A stretch of 64,000 nt of DNA from a virus: the IMG/VR virus record IMGVR_UViG_3300005264_000040, positions 113,769 to 177,768 of that record; one strand, written 5' to 3'. The translations under genes were made by a program, and so were the position numbers. Under the pieces are notes generated by a model, which saw nothing but the letters and a program-made list of their open reading frames with translations, was not told the DNA's origin and did no database searches. The first letter of the stretch is position 1. Every line of letters starts with the position of its first letter. Shown one piece after another: positions 38,501 to 44,944 of the stretch.

Positions 38501-38532
38501 ATAGGAGTATATACATTAGCTAAATTTGGCAT
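32566..38532 (-). CDS. Giant fibre protein with lectin-like domains and LQ-type repeats
   Basis: The 1988-aa protein carries several beta-sandwich, lectin-like units over about 1-1200; repeated phrases include RIGIKRDEYERWYYHVDG, VAFTLNNGN-like loops and MYVYFKDSEGYVYKYGI. Shorter stretches of the neighbours' repeat occur between and after them (DIDVSQYSKTENVM, YVLQHSEDEKDFEW, LANQLQRSTQMTKL). The last about 70 residues (RKIKYVDNGKEIYINKYA, YVTTIINDERDTRELDYSD) match in pattern the end of the 1128-aa protein, so both share a C-terminal module. ATG 38532 follows GGGAGTGA, 6 bp after the upstream gene. Role inferred: side fibre or spike binding host surface sugars. Confidence 0.8.
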   Translation of the reverse strand: MPNLANVYTPIATSFFAGDYRDYGGYYNGTVHYFELAPTWSRISNSEFVQTLIIEKDGDRSLWSWYDFMLRTWQDGWNHTPLILKDLEEVSLEIQINEDFTYENWQMSLLGITFDCDNFNKYTDSVPPQYFEFEIGTTNNNQEKPVDRIIATRNVYTDSIFYDNPDHPINQHLMSLHAGDTFRIGIKRDEYERWYYHVDGIFFKEFEIHDALEQYNYITTIGYESRYDFSAQTTKLYVKFKDRGSLKSIVMPRMSNTFILPEMFQQTTVGKMAATPKTDYRSDYENYIDYYNEYEVQFSNIRPAAWPYSWSKNKIIFAHKFNFLIPLENFKIYYNHENYNSNTYTYIRLWFLLSDNFDNPWEGKHIAFTLNNGNSYNKPYFSGRFISIGDETFWFDPLYDEQVVMKISKINEKYYFKILSIDEQNEYASFDITTYVDDTDRIYGIAYTSVRYSRSADYKFGVKLEINDIYFESSIMISGNKEEIPIDCKVVHFTQNETKNSNLKQRLTEFPKVNETHFFMWGHAPIENHYYGTYFNENALFEKIYMYPNIISWTYDYYSNNNYTLPKKLTVEKFKEFGFVYQLKNYKNNDIKKIGIIYEFDNPNWKPNGTYMLYYDNIIVYTFETTNVQDGNPLIVNQRLYYRKDGVYTDIEITNAQDVLDYLNFLKDGDSIYLHLKKEEDGRIFMYVNNLRIEGDLTDGFYQFNELTNIKVQSFSFAGYISTFAVIGIILKTMENIVAWLNLEVLDIDVSQYSKTENVMEAYVSQVGTHSLDMFYCHPIYLNIVNGAPFFDAEIYFGTPIDSFAFYPWSKLTPNINYYKDESDGSICIFNIDPTLNTFEKIKHVSHGDYMLVWYYFNFRGSWKYNLPVSAQINPMNDFDSEIKYVTVFRIDKEKLMNNPDFEFGVFLGFSNDTAFYVGFEPDLHNISIKKMGLNIARTSFQWSYPPNEIGIVGWRTDYNLPTQLPELDMVINDQNSEELVFLVKYSNKIYEAYVNGIKIGEMPYEVIGSANLKNVQIWISHIDRDTIWLKEFSIQIQNPNTIDVMIQRPSIIRSIDIPTGLIKTYQALTQQVPIDCYLEVLYSVKPNDYEEMNLDLIQQQLPSSSTIEGLIYNYTEDGLEIKVDLENGFTKGYIKFPMYKRFSILKFHRIMFDVTYYMPFTDASAMYVYFKDSEGYVYKYGINSLSTYYGASMYIDDPNGNRIRTWGTTNYSHTIGIKTDFRLKNIVGYRYRIDDSLNTSNSVGTDLSTDNFFKKKFIDIVEFGIEFDAKNLTSLQPIYLKNMNFYAGYNKPPIIDAVRTYFMTRDLNIVSSDIWHLHKKELSFEANRLWPNIERKIDMDIYAADLVERFLYVILANQLQRSTQMTKLDSTPKHFGLSNEITIISHVSWLQHKEKNMEFANLIQRVSSNANMIDCMVKITDIKPEPQPWLDLIRVIPVSKENTFEFADLYQHVVCNYFTIHKLNDYENWNATGPVIINGNAISLDFTDREDLTLYKETPLSGPLKNLQFTLEFDIHSEVPFGQLDAPFHMITRLSWNKEVPLVSADLNIDYSINQIISWFDGILRYFIPFGTSYKPILEYDQLSKNRTTTNLNGFASTSQNIHVKLTLKHLSNGVIFNYTLRDENSNSITHAQLIEYNKPEYKIMDLKGVEITITDSGPNNPNNAYLTISNLNTYIKADIPIDMIIWSHFSTQIDIDLPIATQYAIRKRNILNAPLYWQGISSERNIESVVLWDDIQTANWLSSRVVMAGHLSKTFDGYVLQHSEDEKDFEWQLWLIRNAKHPIEYSLISAYVKQNIELSENAPLMIIVTHSNVLENSIFQTSVSENSIESVPKHCGIKTENLIEGMEMHHSKKEHPMELANILTHHRIMKGINVTVVKVIKKKATLFLNHSSKDVRMVAGKYVIGVPRWGVSSMLKWEDFFLAYPNVRQYIRKIKYVDNGKEIYINKYAKIDVIYGYVTTIINDERDTRELDYSDYINEIKEGTMW

Positions 38533-38538
38533 ATTCTA

Positions 38539-41500
38539 TCACTCCCAATGTAAAGAATTATCATTTTGAATTTCATCTAAATCTCTTGGATCATTAATTA
38601 CAACTTTTGCATAAGTATAATAAATATCTAATACACCTTCTGCGTTTTGATATGTTACATTGCCATTTTTAACAATACGTCTTACTATATCTTTATCTAA
38701 TAAATTTTGTACAAGTTTTTCATCTATTTTGTACAAATAAGCCATACTATAAGAATCTAAATTTTCTTCCATTCCAGGTAATGTAATGATTTTATCTGAA
38801 TAATTCACAAATTTTAAAGCTTCTACTTCTAATACCAAAACGACTTGTGAATCTATTTCATTTTTTTCTCTGTAGAAAATATGAACATCAGAATAAAGTT
38901 TCCTATAACTCATTGTAATTGGAATTGTTGTACTTATTATTTCATTTTGCAATTCTTTCTGAATCGCATATTTTGCATCTATAATTTGAGGTAATTTGTG
39001 ACTAAGTATAAGTTGTAATTCTACATTGTTTTGCAATATTCCATAATTACTGTTAAATGTGTTTATGTTTATATCATCAATTATCTGAGATTTAGAATAA
39101 ACACTTAATAATTTCATTTTTGGATTATCGTTTATAATCTGAGAATTTATTGTGATTGTTTTTTTGATTTCATATTGAAGTTCCATTAATATATTTTTAC
39201 TTTTGTTTATAGTTTTTAATATTGTTAAAGCTTTAATTTGGTTATTCCTAAACAAATGATAAATAGGTCTTTCTACAACTGTAGTATAAACATTTTTTTC
39301 TACGAGAGTTACTATTTTATTATGTGCTTCCAAAATTATACTTCTTAATTTTGAAGTTGCATATATTGCGTTTATTGTGTTTGATTTCATAATTTCTTTT
39401 AAATATAAATCCATTTGCAGATTGATCATCTTTCTCATATTCAAAATAATATCTGAGCAAAATTCAACTGCTGTTTTTGAATAAATAGAATTATTTGTTC
39501 CTATTCCTTTTGTGTCTAGGATTCCTAACAATTTAGAATAAGAACCAACTAACATTGTATCTTTCGCTATATATTGAGTTTCCAAATAAAGCTTTTTTCT
39601 TTCACTATGATAAATTGTGCATTCTATGTTTTTTTCATGTTTGACGATTTGTTTCACTCTGCTATTAAAACTTAAAAATTTGGTTTTTAAGAAGAATAGA
39701 TATAATTGATAATACTTAGGTAATTCCTTCAAAGGAGTTGTTCTTATTAAGAATTCCGGATAATCTCTAACATCGTTATAAATAGCCCACATTGAACCAT
39801 GTATAAAATAAATTTCCTTATTTGGATTATAACGAGAAAATTCAAACCAAGCTGGAGTTTCTACTCCATATACAAAAGAATTTGTTGTGTATTCTTGCTC
39901 AAAAAGCACATCAGTTCCTTCAAATTGCAAAACATGATAAGCTGGAATAGCAACTTTCTTTCCTCTTAAATTTACAGTTATCGTTGAAGAAGTTGGATTT
40001 ACAACGTTTGTTGAAGGAATATATTGAATTTCATAGGCTACAGCCCCTATTTCTATTTTATTCACAAAAGTAGATTTAGCTATTGCTTTTACATTTTTAT
40101 AACTAACAGTGTTAAATAGCAAATGTGTATTTAAATTATTATTTGATGAAAAGGTACCACACAAAATCCCATTAAGTTCTAAATTCCATTTTGCTGTAAT
40201 ATTTTCATATATATCCATGCCTAATTCTTGTGAAACTACTTTAAAAATATCAGCTAATATAGGAGCTTTTGGTCGTGGTAATATTATCATATCAGATTCA
40301 AAATAATTAGATATTTTAGATACTATAGAAGTATAGTAAATATCAATAAACGCTTTTTGTAAAGGTGAAACTTTTTTTAACCAAGAATAAATTCCTCTAT
40401 AATTATGATCGTCATAAAAAGCTACTTCAGATACTATCGTTTTCTTTTTTAAGAAAGTTAATGAAGTAGCAACATCCAAGTTGTTTTCTTGGGTTATTAT
40501 CCTTGCTATTTTAATATCTAAAAATTTCTGCATTCTATAAAACTTTGATATTATTGCTCCAATAAAAATAGAAACATCTTCTATTTTAGAAACTCCAACT
40601 TTTAAATCTTTTTTTGTTGATAAATTAGGCCACAAAACATATGCTGTGAAATCTATATTTGGTATGTATTTAGGAGCAAAAATATAAACACTAGCTGGAT
40701 GTGCTTTGTCTGTATCTGTTCCTACAGGTATGATTGCATTAGGATAGAAAATTTGATACCCTTTTAAAAATACAATATTTCCCCAAGTATCACCATGTCC
40801 TAAATAAATCAAACCTTCCATAAACTTGCTATATGAATGCAAAGAGTCATAAATTTCAAAAGAATCATACCCAGAAAAAGCTAATAATTTATAAGGATCA
40901 AACCATGTTCCGTAAAAATAAGAATAATTATATTTAAATGGTTCGGATATAGGAACTATTCTTTCTCCATCATCTGACGGTTTTACATATATTGTAGAAC
41001 GTCTTGTTCCGGATTTTGCAAAAACAGGCAGAAAATTCGGATTATATTGTACTATTGCTGGTTGTGGGAAAAAACCTTGCATGTAATCAGGCAAGAAACC
41101 AAATAAATCAGTCATTGATTTTTTATCTTTTACTGTTATTTCCTTTGTGCTTAAATCTATATTCAAAAGATATACAAATCTATCTGAAGTTAAAATTAAC
41201 CTTGTATTACCTACCCAAGCACCTACATAAGGTGTATTTAAAATTAAAGCAAAACCGTAATCATCTATTACGGTTGCAGGTCCCATATCATATCCAGTAA
41301 CATGCCAATCATTAAAGTCTTGCCCAAAACTTATATATCTTATTTCTTTTGAAGTATAGATAGAGTTAGATGTTGCATTTATAATCAACATCTTATTATT
41401 AGGAGAAAAAACTATAGGAGAACTTACCATGTAAGGTGGAAACCCACCTATTAACCTTACTTCTCCTGTTCCATTATTAATTTCTATCAAATAAGTTTCT

Positions 41501-41925
41501 GGAGCTAACCTGTTGAAAAAATACATATACCTTTCGTTAGAAAAGAAAGGCACAGGGATTAAACCATTTGGAATATCTATCTCAAATGGAAAGTCAAATC
41601 TGTAAGGAGTAAAAGATGTTAATGTTGGATCTTGAATTTCATCAAGTCTCAACAACGTAATATGATCAGAAGCTATTTCTAAAGTACCAGATACATTATT
41701 TCCTGAAACTTGTCCAGGAAAGTTTCCAATTCTATAAAAGTTTAAGTTCCTATCTTTTATGTAATCATATAATAAAGCATTAGGTTGTATCTCAATTTGG
41801 AATGTTCCAGTGCCAGCATATGGATACAACCACATTTTATTTAAATCATCACTGCTTCTAACTATACCTATATTTTCTTTCCCGGATACAAAATGGATAC
41901 GGTATCCACCAAAATTATATATCAT
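38539..41925 (-). CDS. Large fibre protein: propeller-like N-terminus, repeat region, shared C-terminal module
   Basis: The 1128-aa protein starts with a propeller-like beta region (about 1-400). The middle has diverged repeats of 14-20 residues (for example LLSVYSKSQIIDDINI, YGILQNNVELQLIL) and around 640-690 a small NPTSSTITVNLRGKKVAIPA module like that near the end of the other giant proteins. It ends KNGNVTYQNAEGVLDIYYTY then VVINDPRDLDEI, paralogous to the end of the 1988-aa protein. The start is ATG 41925, 8 nt after GAGG; an upstream GTG at 41934 overlaps the site. It leads the leftward fibre operon from control region B. Confidence 0.8.
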   Translation of the reverse strand: MIYNFGGYRIHFVSGKENIGIVRSSDDLNKMWLYPYAGTGTFQIEIQPNALLYDYIKDRNLNFYRIGNFPGQVSGNNVSGTLEIASDHITLLRLDEIQDPTLTSFTPYRFDFPFEIDIPNGLIPVPFFSNERYMYFFNRLAPETYLIEINNGTGEVRLIGGFPPYMVSSPIVFSPNNKMLIINATSNSIYTSKEIRYISFGQDFNDWHVTGYDMGPATVIDDYGFALILNTPYVGAWVGNTRLILTSDRFVYLLNIDLSTKEITVKDKKSMTDLFGFLPDYMQGFFPQPAIVQYNPNFLPVFAKSGTRRSTIYVKPSDDGERIVPISEPFKYNYSYFYGTWFDPYKLLAFSGYDSFEIYDSLHSYSKFMEGLIYLGHGDTWGNIVFLKGYQIFYPNAIIPVGTDTDKAHPASVYIFAPKYIPNIDFTAYVLWPNLSTKKDLKVGVSKIEDVSIFIGAIISKFYRMQKFLDIKIARIITQENNLDVATSLTFLKKKTIVSEVAFYDDHNYRGIYSWLKKVSPLQKAFIDIYYTSIVSKISNYFESDMIILPRPKAPILADIFKVVSQELGMDIYENITAKWNLELNGILCGTFSSNNNLNTHLLFNTVSYKNVKAIAKSTFVNKIEIGAVAYEIQYIPSTNVVNPTSSTITVNLRGKKVAIPAYHVLQFEGTDVLFEQEYTTNSFVYGVETPAWFEFSRYNPNKEIYFIHGSMWAIYNDVRDYPEFLIRTTPLKELPKYYQLYLFFLKTKFLSFNSRVKQIVKHEKNIECTIYHSERKKLYLETQYIAKDTMLVGSYSKLLGILDTKGIGTNNSIYSKTAVEFCSDIILNMRKMINLQMDLYLKEIMKSNTINAIYATSKLRSIILEAHNKIVTLVEKNVYTTVVERPIYHLFRNNQIKALTILKTINKSKNILMELQYEIKKTITINSQIINDNPKMKLLSVYSKSQIIDDININTFNSNYGILQNNVELQLILSHKLPQIIDAKYAIQKELQNEIISTTIPITMSYRKLYSDVHIFYREKNEIDSQVVLVLEVEALKFVNYSDKIITLPGMEENLDSYSMAYLYKIDEKLVQNLLDKDIVRRIVKNGNVTYQNAEGVLDIYYTYAKVVINDPRDLDEIQNDNSLHWE

Positions 41926-41956
41926 ATCCGCCACCTCGTTCTTTTCTTTTCACATT

Positions 41957-41987
41957 ATTATATCACACAAAAAAGTTAATATGCTAA
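41957..41987 (-). promoter_or_regulatory. TTAGCA-type promoter for the 41925 operon
   Basis: On the minus strand TTAGCA (41987-41982), 19 bp, TATAAT (41962-41957), TGA upstream of the -10; 32 bp before the start codon. Confidence 0.8.
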
Positions 41988-42032
41988 TAACAGTTTTCGG
42001 ATACTTTCTTAACAAAGAGGACATATGTACTT

Positions 42033-42049
42033 AATATGGCGTACATATT
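42033..42049. promoter_or_regulatory. Palindromic operator, AATATG-N5-CATATT
   Basis: Third copy of the site in this window (centre GCGTA), placed in region B as 8079-8095 is in region A. Confidence 0.55.
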
Positions 42050-42075
42050 TCAATGGAAATATCACTGTAATGTGC

Positions 42076-42149
42076 ATAAACAGTACTTTTAAACGTATGG
42101 TCTTGACATTTACATACCACTCTTAGAAAGGCATTTCTATACTGTTTAT
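42076..42149. repeat. 10-bp inverted arms 54 bp apart
   Basis: ATAAACAGTA at 42076-42085 is the exact reverse complement of 42140-42149. It occupies the same place between operator and 81-bp element as the 12-bp arms in region A. Confidence 0.55.
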
Positions 42150-42171
42150 TATACGATCGTCGCAAATCCGC

Positions 42172-42252
42172 TATTCAAAGGGGTGCAAATGACGGGCAAC
42201 GACTCTATTATATATATATAATAGGACCGTTGAACGTCAAACGCACCCCTAT
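42172..42252 (-). repeat. 81-bp element, copy 2 of perfect inverted pair
   Basis: Exact reverse complement of 8244-8324 over all 81 bases; homology drops at both ends (first mismatches at 42171 and 42253). Confidence 0.92.
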
Positions 42253-42337
42253 TACGTGTTTATTAAACAGGGTAGATAAAGCAAAGATATGAATACGAAA
42301 AAAAATAACGTAAGCCTTATATTTATCGAATTTATGT

Positions 42338-42366
42338 TTGATTTTTGTTGTTAAATATGGTAAAAT
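42338..42366 (+). promoter_or_regulatory. Promoter for thyX operon
   Basis: TTGATT (42338-42343), 17 bp, TAAAAT (42361-42366), with TGG immediately upstream. Spacing and boxes fit a housekeeping-type extended -10 promoter better than the 19-bp TTAGCA class. Confidence 0.7.
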
Positions 42367-42404
42367 TAAAAAGAGAATTCATAAATAAGGAAGGAGAGGT
42401 AGCT

Positions 42405-43004
42405 GTGTTTGAGGAGACTATACGATTAGTAAATGTAAATATTCCAGATTATGAAATTGCAAAATTAGCAAGAATTAGCCATGGGGGGAATTTTTACGAA
42501 TTCAGTACAGAAGATGATGTGCAACTTTTAAAAAGGTTATGGAAAATGGGACACTATACGCCATTTGAATTCCAACAATTTATATTTTATGTGAAAGTAC
42601 CTATTTATACACAAAGGCAGCTTATGAGACATAGAACGTCTTCTTATATTGAACGTTCTTTGAGATATGTAAAATTAAACAAGAATAAAAATTATTTTTA
42701 TTTTGAACCTGAATGGGATGAAAGTGTAAAAGAATTTTACGAAGAAGCTTATAAAAAATATACTGAACTGTTAGAAAAAGGGTATAAAGCTGAAGAGGCA
42801 CGTGTAGTTTTACCACTAGGACTTATGACTGAATTTTATTGGAGAATTGATGCAAGAAACTTATTCAATTTTTTGAAACTCAGATTAGATAATCATGCTC
42901 AGAAAAATATAAGAGTAGTTGCTAATGAGATTATGGAGATTCTAAAAAACAATAAAAACACAAAAAATTTATATGAGATATATAAAGAAGCGTTAAAAAT
43001 CTGA
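42405..43004 (+). CDS. thyX: Flavin-dependent thymidylate synthase
   Basis: The 199-aa enzyme makes dTMP from dUMP with methylene-tetrahydrofolate, using FAD to carry the reducing step. The ThyX signature RHRxxSxxxxSxRY is intact at 75-88 (RHRTSSYIERSLRY). Other family marks are MGHYTPFEF at 48-56 and the C-terminal RIDARNLFNFLKLRLDNHAQ stretch. Length is slightly short for the family but complete. The start is GTG 42405, about 9 nt after AAGGAGAGG; a longer frame from TTG 42345 would begin inside the promoter. It heads the rightward operon and supplies thymidine nucleotides for an AT-rich phage genome. Confidence 0.95.
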   Translation: MFEETIRLVNVNIPDYEIAKLARISHGGNFYEFSTEDDVQLLKRLWKMGHYTPFEFQQFIFYVKVPIYTQRQLMRHRTSSYIERSLRYVKLNKNKNYFYFEPEWDESVKEFYEEAYKKYTELLEKGYKAEEARVVLPLGLMTEFYWRIDARNLFNFLKLRLDNHAQKNIRVVANEIMEILKNNKNTKNLYEIYKEALKI

Positions 43005-43020
43005 AGGTGGTGAAACTATT

Positions 43021-43485
43021 GTGCTGAAATATACTATATTGTCTTTAAAGGTACAAGATATCAACGAGTTGTACATAGAAAACATTCTAGTGCAAAAATC
43101 AAGGATAGCGTACGCAAATATTAGAAAATATGATAATCTTTTAATACCTAAAAGTGCTCAATTTGTATCTACTCCAAATTGGGAAATAGGAACTGAAGTA
43201 AAAGCATTATATAAAATGAAAGTGTATAAATCATATCCCGCAGATAATTCAAAAGTTTCAGCAGGTGTAGTGATTGGAATGAGCCAATATTTTCCTTATT
43301 ATTTTGCAACAGTATATGTAGGAGAACAACCGTTTAATAAAGTAGAAAAGCATTTAGCTCAAAAAATAATATCTTTAAGTTTCGAAAAAAATATAGTAAT
43401 AAGCGAATTCGTTTCAAATTCAATTACAGCAAAAGGGCCAGATATGGTTGGACTAATGGCGGGGGTGTTTTTGTGGGAGGAATAA
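43021..43485 (+). CDS. Possible pyruvoyl-dependent arginine decarboxylase relative, probably altered active site
   Basis: The 154-aa protein follows thyX. Its pattern from about residue 20 on follows the pyruvoyl-dependent arginine decarboxylase fold: NILVQKSRIA where the family has N-L-[IV]-R-[IV]-S-S-I, then VSAGVVIGM, a strand ending VYVGEQ, a helix EKHLAQKIISLSFEKN, and the closing GLMAGVFLW, matching FAA..LW. The second Ser, which becomes the pyruvoyl group in active enzymes, is Arg in this alignment, so the protein may be non-catalytic. The identification is from memory of the family and is tentative. GTG 43021 follows AAGGTGG; the next gene overlaps by 13 bp. Confidence 0.45.
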   Translation: MLKYTILSLKVQDINELYIENILVQKSRIAYANIRKYDNLLIPKSAQFVSTPNWEIGTEVKALYKMKVYKSYPADNSKVSAGVVIGMSQYFPYYFATVYVGEQPFNKVEKHLAQKIISLSFEKNIVISEFVSNSITAKGPDMVGLMAGVFLWEE

Positions 43486-44069
43486 ATAAATTTTGGTCAG
43501 GTAATAAAAATTCAGTTTTTAAAACATTGGGAGCAAGTAATCATGTGGATGCTGAAAGAGAACAACATGATTATTACGCAACAGAACCACGAGCTACTGA
43601 ATTGTTGATGGAATTAGAAACGTTTAATGAAAATATAATGGAACCAGCGTGTGGTGAGGGGCATATGGCTGAAGTTTTAAAGAAACATGGATATAATGTA
43701 GTTGCTTTTGATTTAATAGATAGAGGATATGGAAAAGTAATGGATTTTTTTCAGGTCAAAGAATGGGAAGGAGATATTATAACAAATCCACCTTATAAAT
43801 ATGCACAAAAATTCGTAGAACATGCTCTAGAAATCATTCCTGAAGGAAATAAAATCGCATTCTTTTTAAAGATTTTATTTTTAGAAGGGAAAGCAAGAAG
43901 GAAGCTATTCGAAAAGAATCCTCCAAAATATGTATATGTTTCTTCATCACGATTAAAATGTGCTAAAAATGGAGATTTTGAAAACTTTGGTAGTAGTGCG
44001 GTTGCTTATGCATGGTTTGTATGGACAAAAGGATATAAAGGCGAAACCATTTTAAAATGGTTCAATTAA
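43473..44069 (+). CDS. DNA adenine (N6) methyltransferase
   Basis: The 198-aa protein has the SAM-binding motif MEPACGEG (56-63), acidic FD at the end of the second strand (79-80), and the catalytic NPPY motif (105-108), which marks N6-adenine amino-methyltransferases. It is compact, without a clear separate target-recognition domain, as are many phage solitary methyltransferases; no restriction enzyme lies nearby. It likely modifies phage DNA against host restriction, or marks replication. Start GTG 43473 lies inside the previous gene, with GGGGGTG upstream. It is in the thyX operon. Confidence 0.88.
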   Translation: MGGINKFWSGNKNSVFKTLGASNHVDAEREQHDYYATEPRATELLMELETFNENIMEPACGEGHMAEVLKKHGYNVVAFDLIDRGYGKVMDFFQVKEWEGDIITNPPYKYAQKFVEHALEIIPEGNKIAFFLKILFLEGKARRKLFEKNPPKYVYVSSSRLKCAKNGDFENFGSSAVAYAWFVWTKGYKGETILKWFN

Positions 44070-44083
44070 GGAGTTGAGAAAAT

Positions 44084-44875
44084 ATGAAGTTAATTGCAAA
44101 GTCTTTAGGAAAATTGCAAGAACCTACTGATAATGTTACAAGAATTTCGTTTAATACGGTTTCAGGAAAAATATATGCAGCATGGCCTATTGATGACGAA
44201 ATATCTGTAAAAACCACACCCGGAGATGATTCCGATTACTTAGATTTTGATATACCTTTTGAATTTTATTTGACAGAAGCAAATAGGGGTTTATATGTAA
44301 GAGACAATATATTAGCAAGAGGTTGGCCTCCTTCTTTGCAAAGTCTTTTTGATTATACAATAGGAGAAGAAAAAGAAATACACGCTGTAATACCAAGTGA
44401 TTCAAATTTGGAAAGCAAATATGCAGAAGTTAGATTATATAAAGTTGAGGATTTTGATGAAACGGGTACTTTAGTTAAAACGATAATGGAGGATTTAAAC
44501 GATAATACTTTTGATATTAAATTTCAAGATTTAATTGTAGAACCTGGGTTATACAAGCTTAGAATCTTTAATTACGACTTAGGAAAACTTACAATAGATA
44601 TTACTGCAAGAGAGAAAACAAAAGAAGAAGAAACAGAAGCTACTTTAGGGATGGGACAAAAATTAATGTCAGATGCAGATAATGCACAAAAAGTTATGGA
44701 ACTATTCAACAAAGCTGGATTAAACATGCAAGAAATAGGAGGCTTAACTCCTACACAAGCTGCAAAATTTGCTGACTGGATTAATCAAGTTAATAGTTTT
44801 TATAACGATACTACGAACTATAATCCGGAAGATGAATTAGATTTAATTAATAAATTAAAAAATATTATGAATTAA
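44084..44875 (+). CDS. Unknown virion-type protein
   Basis: The 263-aa protein is not recognised. Residues about 1-185 look beta-rich, with acidic turns, and could be two small sandwich domains. Residues about 190-263 are helical (LGMGQKLMSDADNAQKVMELFNKAG...). The ATG at 44084 follows AAGGAG. It lies 14 bp after the methyltransferase gene and before a new promoter, so it is the end of the thyX operon. A structural role is more likely than an enzymatic one. Confidence 0.65.
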   Translation: MKLIAKSLGKLQEPTDNVTRISFNTVSGKIYAAWPIDDEISVKTTPGDDSDYLDFDIPFEFYLTEANRGLYVRDNILARGWPPSLQSLFDYTIGEEKEIHAVIPSDSNLESKYAEVRLYKVEDFDETGTLVKTIMEDLNDNTFDIKFQDLIVEPGLYKLRIFNYDLGKLTIDITAREKTKEEETEATLGMGQKLMSDADNAQKVMELFNKAGLNMQEIGGLTPTQAAKFADWINQVNSFYNDTTNYNPEDELDLINKLKNIMN

Positions 44876-44878
44876 GAC

Positions 44879-44908
44879 TTAGCATTTTATTTTTTGATAT
44901 GGTATAAT
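44879..44908 (+). promoter_or_regulatory. TTAGCA-type promoter for the 44945-49424 genes
   Basis: TTAGCA (44879-44884), 18 bp, TATAAT (44903-44908), TGG upstream. It begins 4 bp after the preceding stop codon and 37 bp before the next start. Confidence 0.8.
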
Positions 44909-44944
44909 AAATTAAGAAAAATATTTTATGGAGGTGTATGAAAT

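Larger units (their letters stand above)
41926..42404. promoter_or_regulatory. Divergent control region B (no gene)
   Basis: The gap between the leftward fibre operon and rightward thyX operon has no credible gene. In order it holds a TTAGCA-type leftward promoter, an AATATG-N5-CATATT site, 10-bp inverted arms, the second 81-bp element and a rightward promoter. The part 42044-42075 also aligns with 8090-8121 (shared CATATTT..AA and TATCwCTGwAATGyrC), so regions A and B are related by descent and not only by shared sites. A further TATAAT on the minus strand near 42150, 19 bp after TTGAAT, may be another leftward promoter. Confidence 0.8.

Noticed and set aside
8244-42252. Invertible DNA segment bounded by the 81-bp repeats
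   Set aside because: No recombinase gene is in the window, and inversion would leave the gene arrangement nearly the same; it is kept only as one possibility for the repeat.
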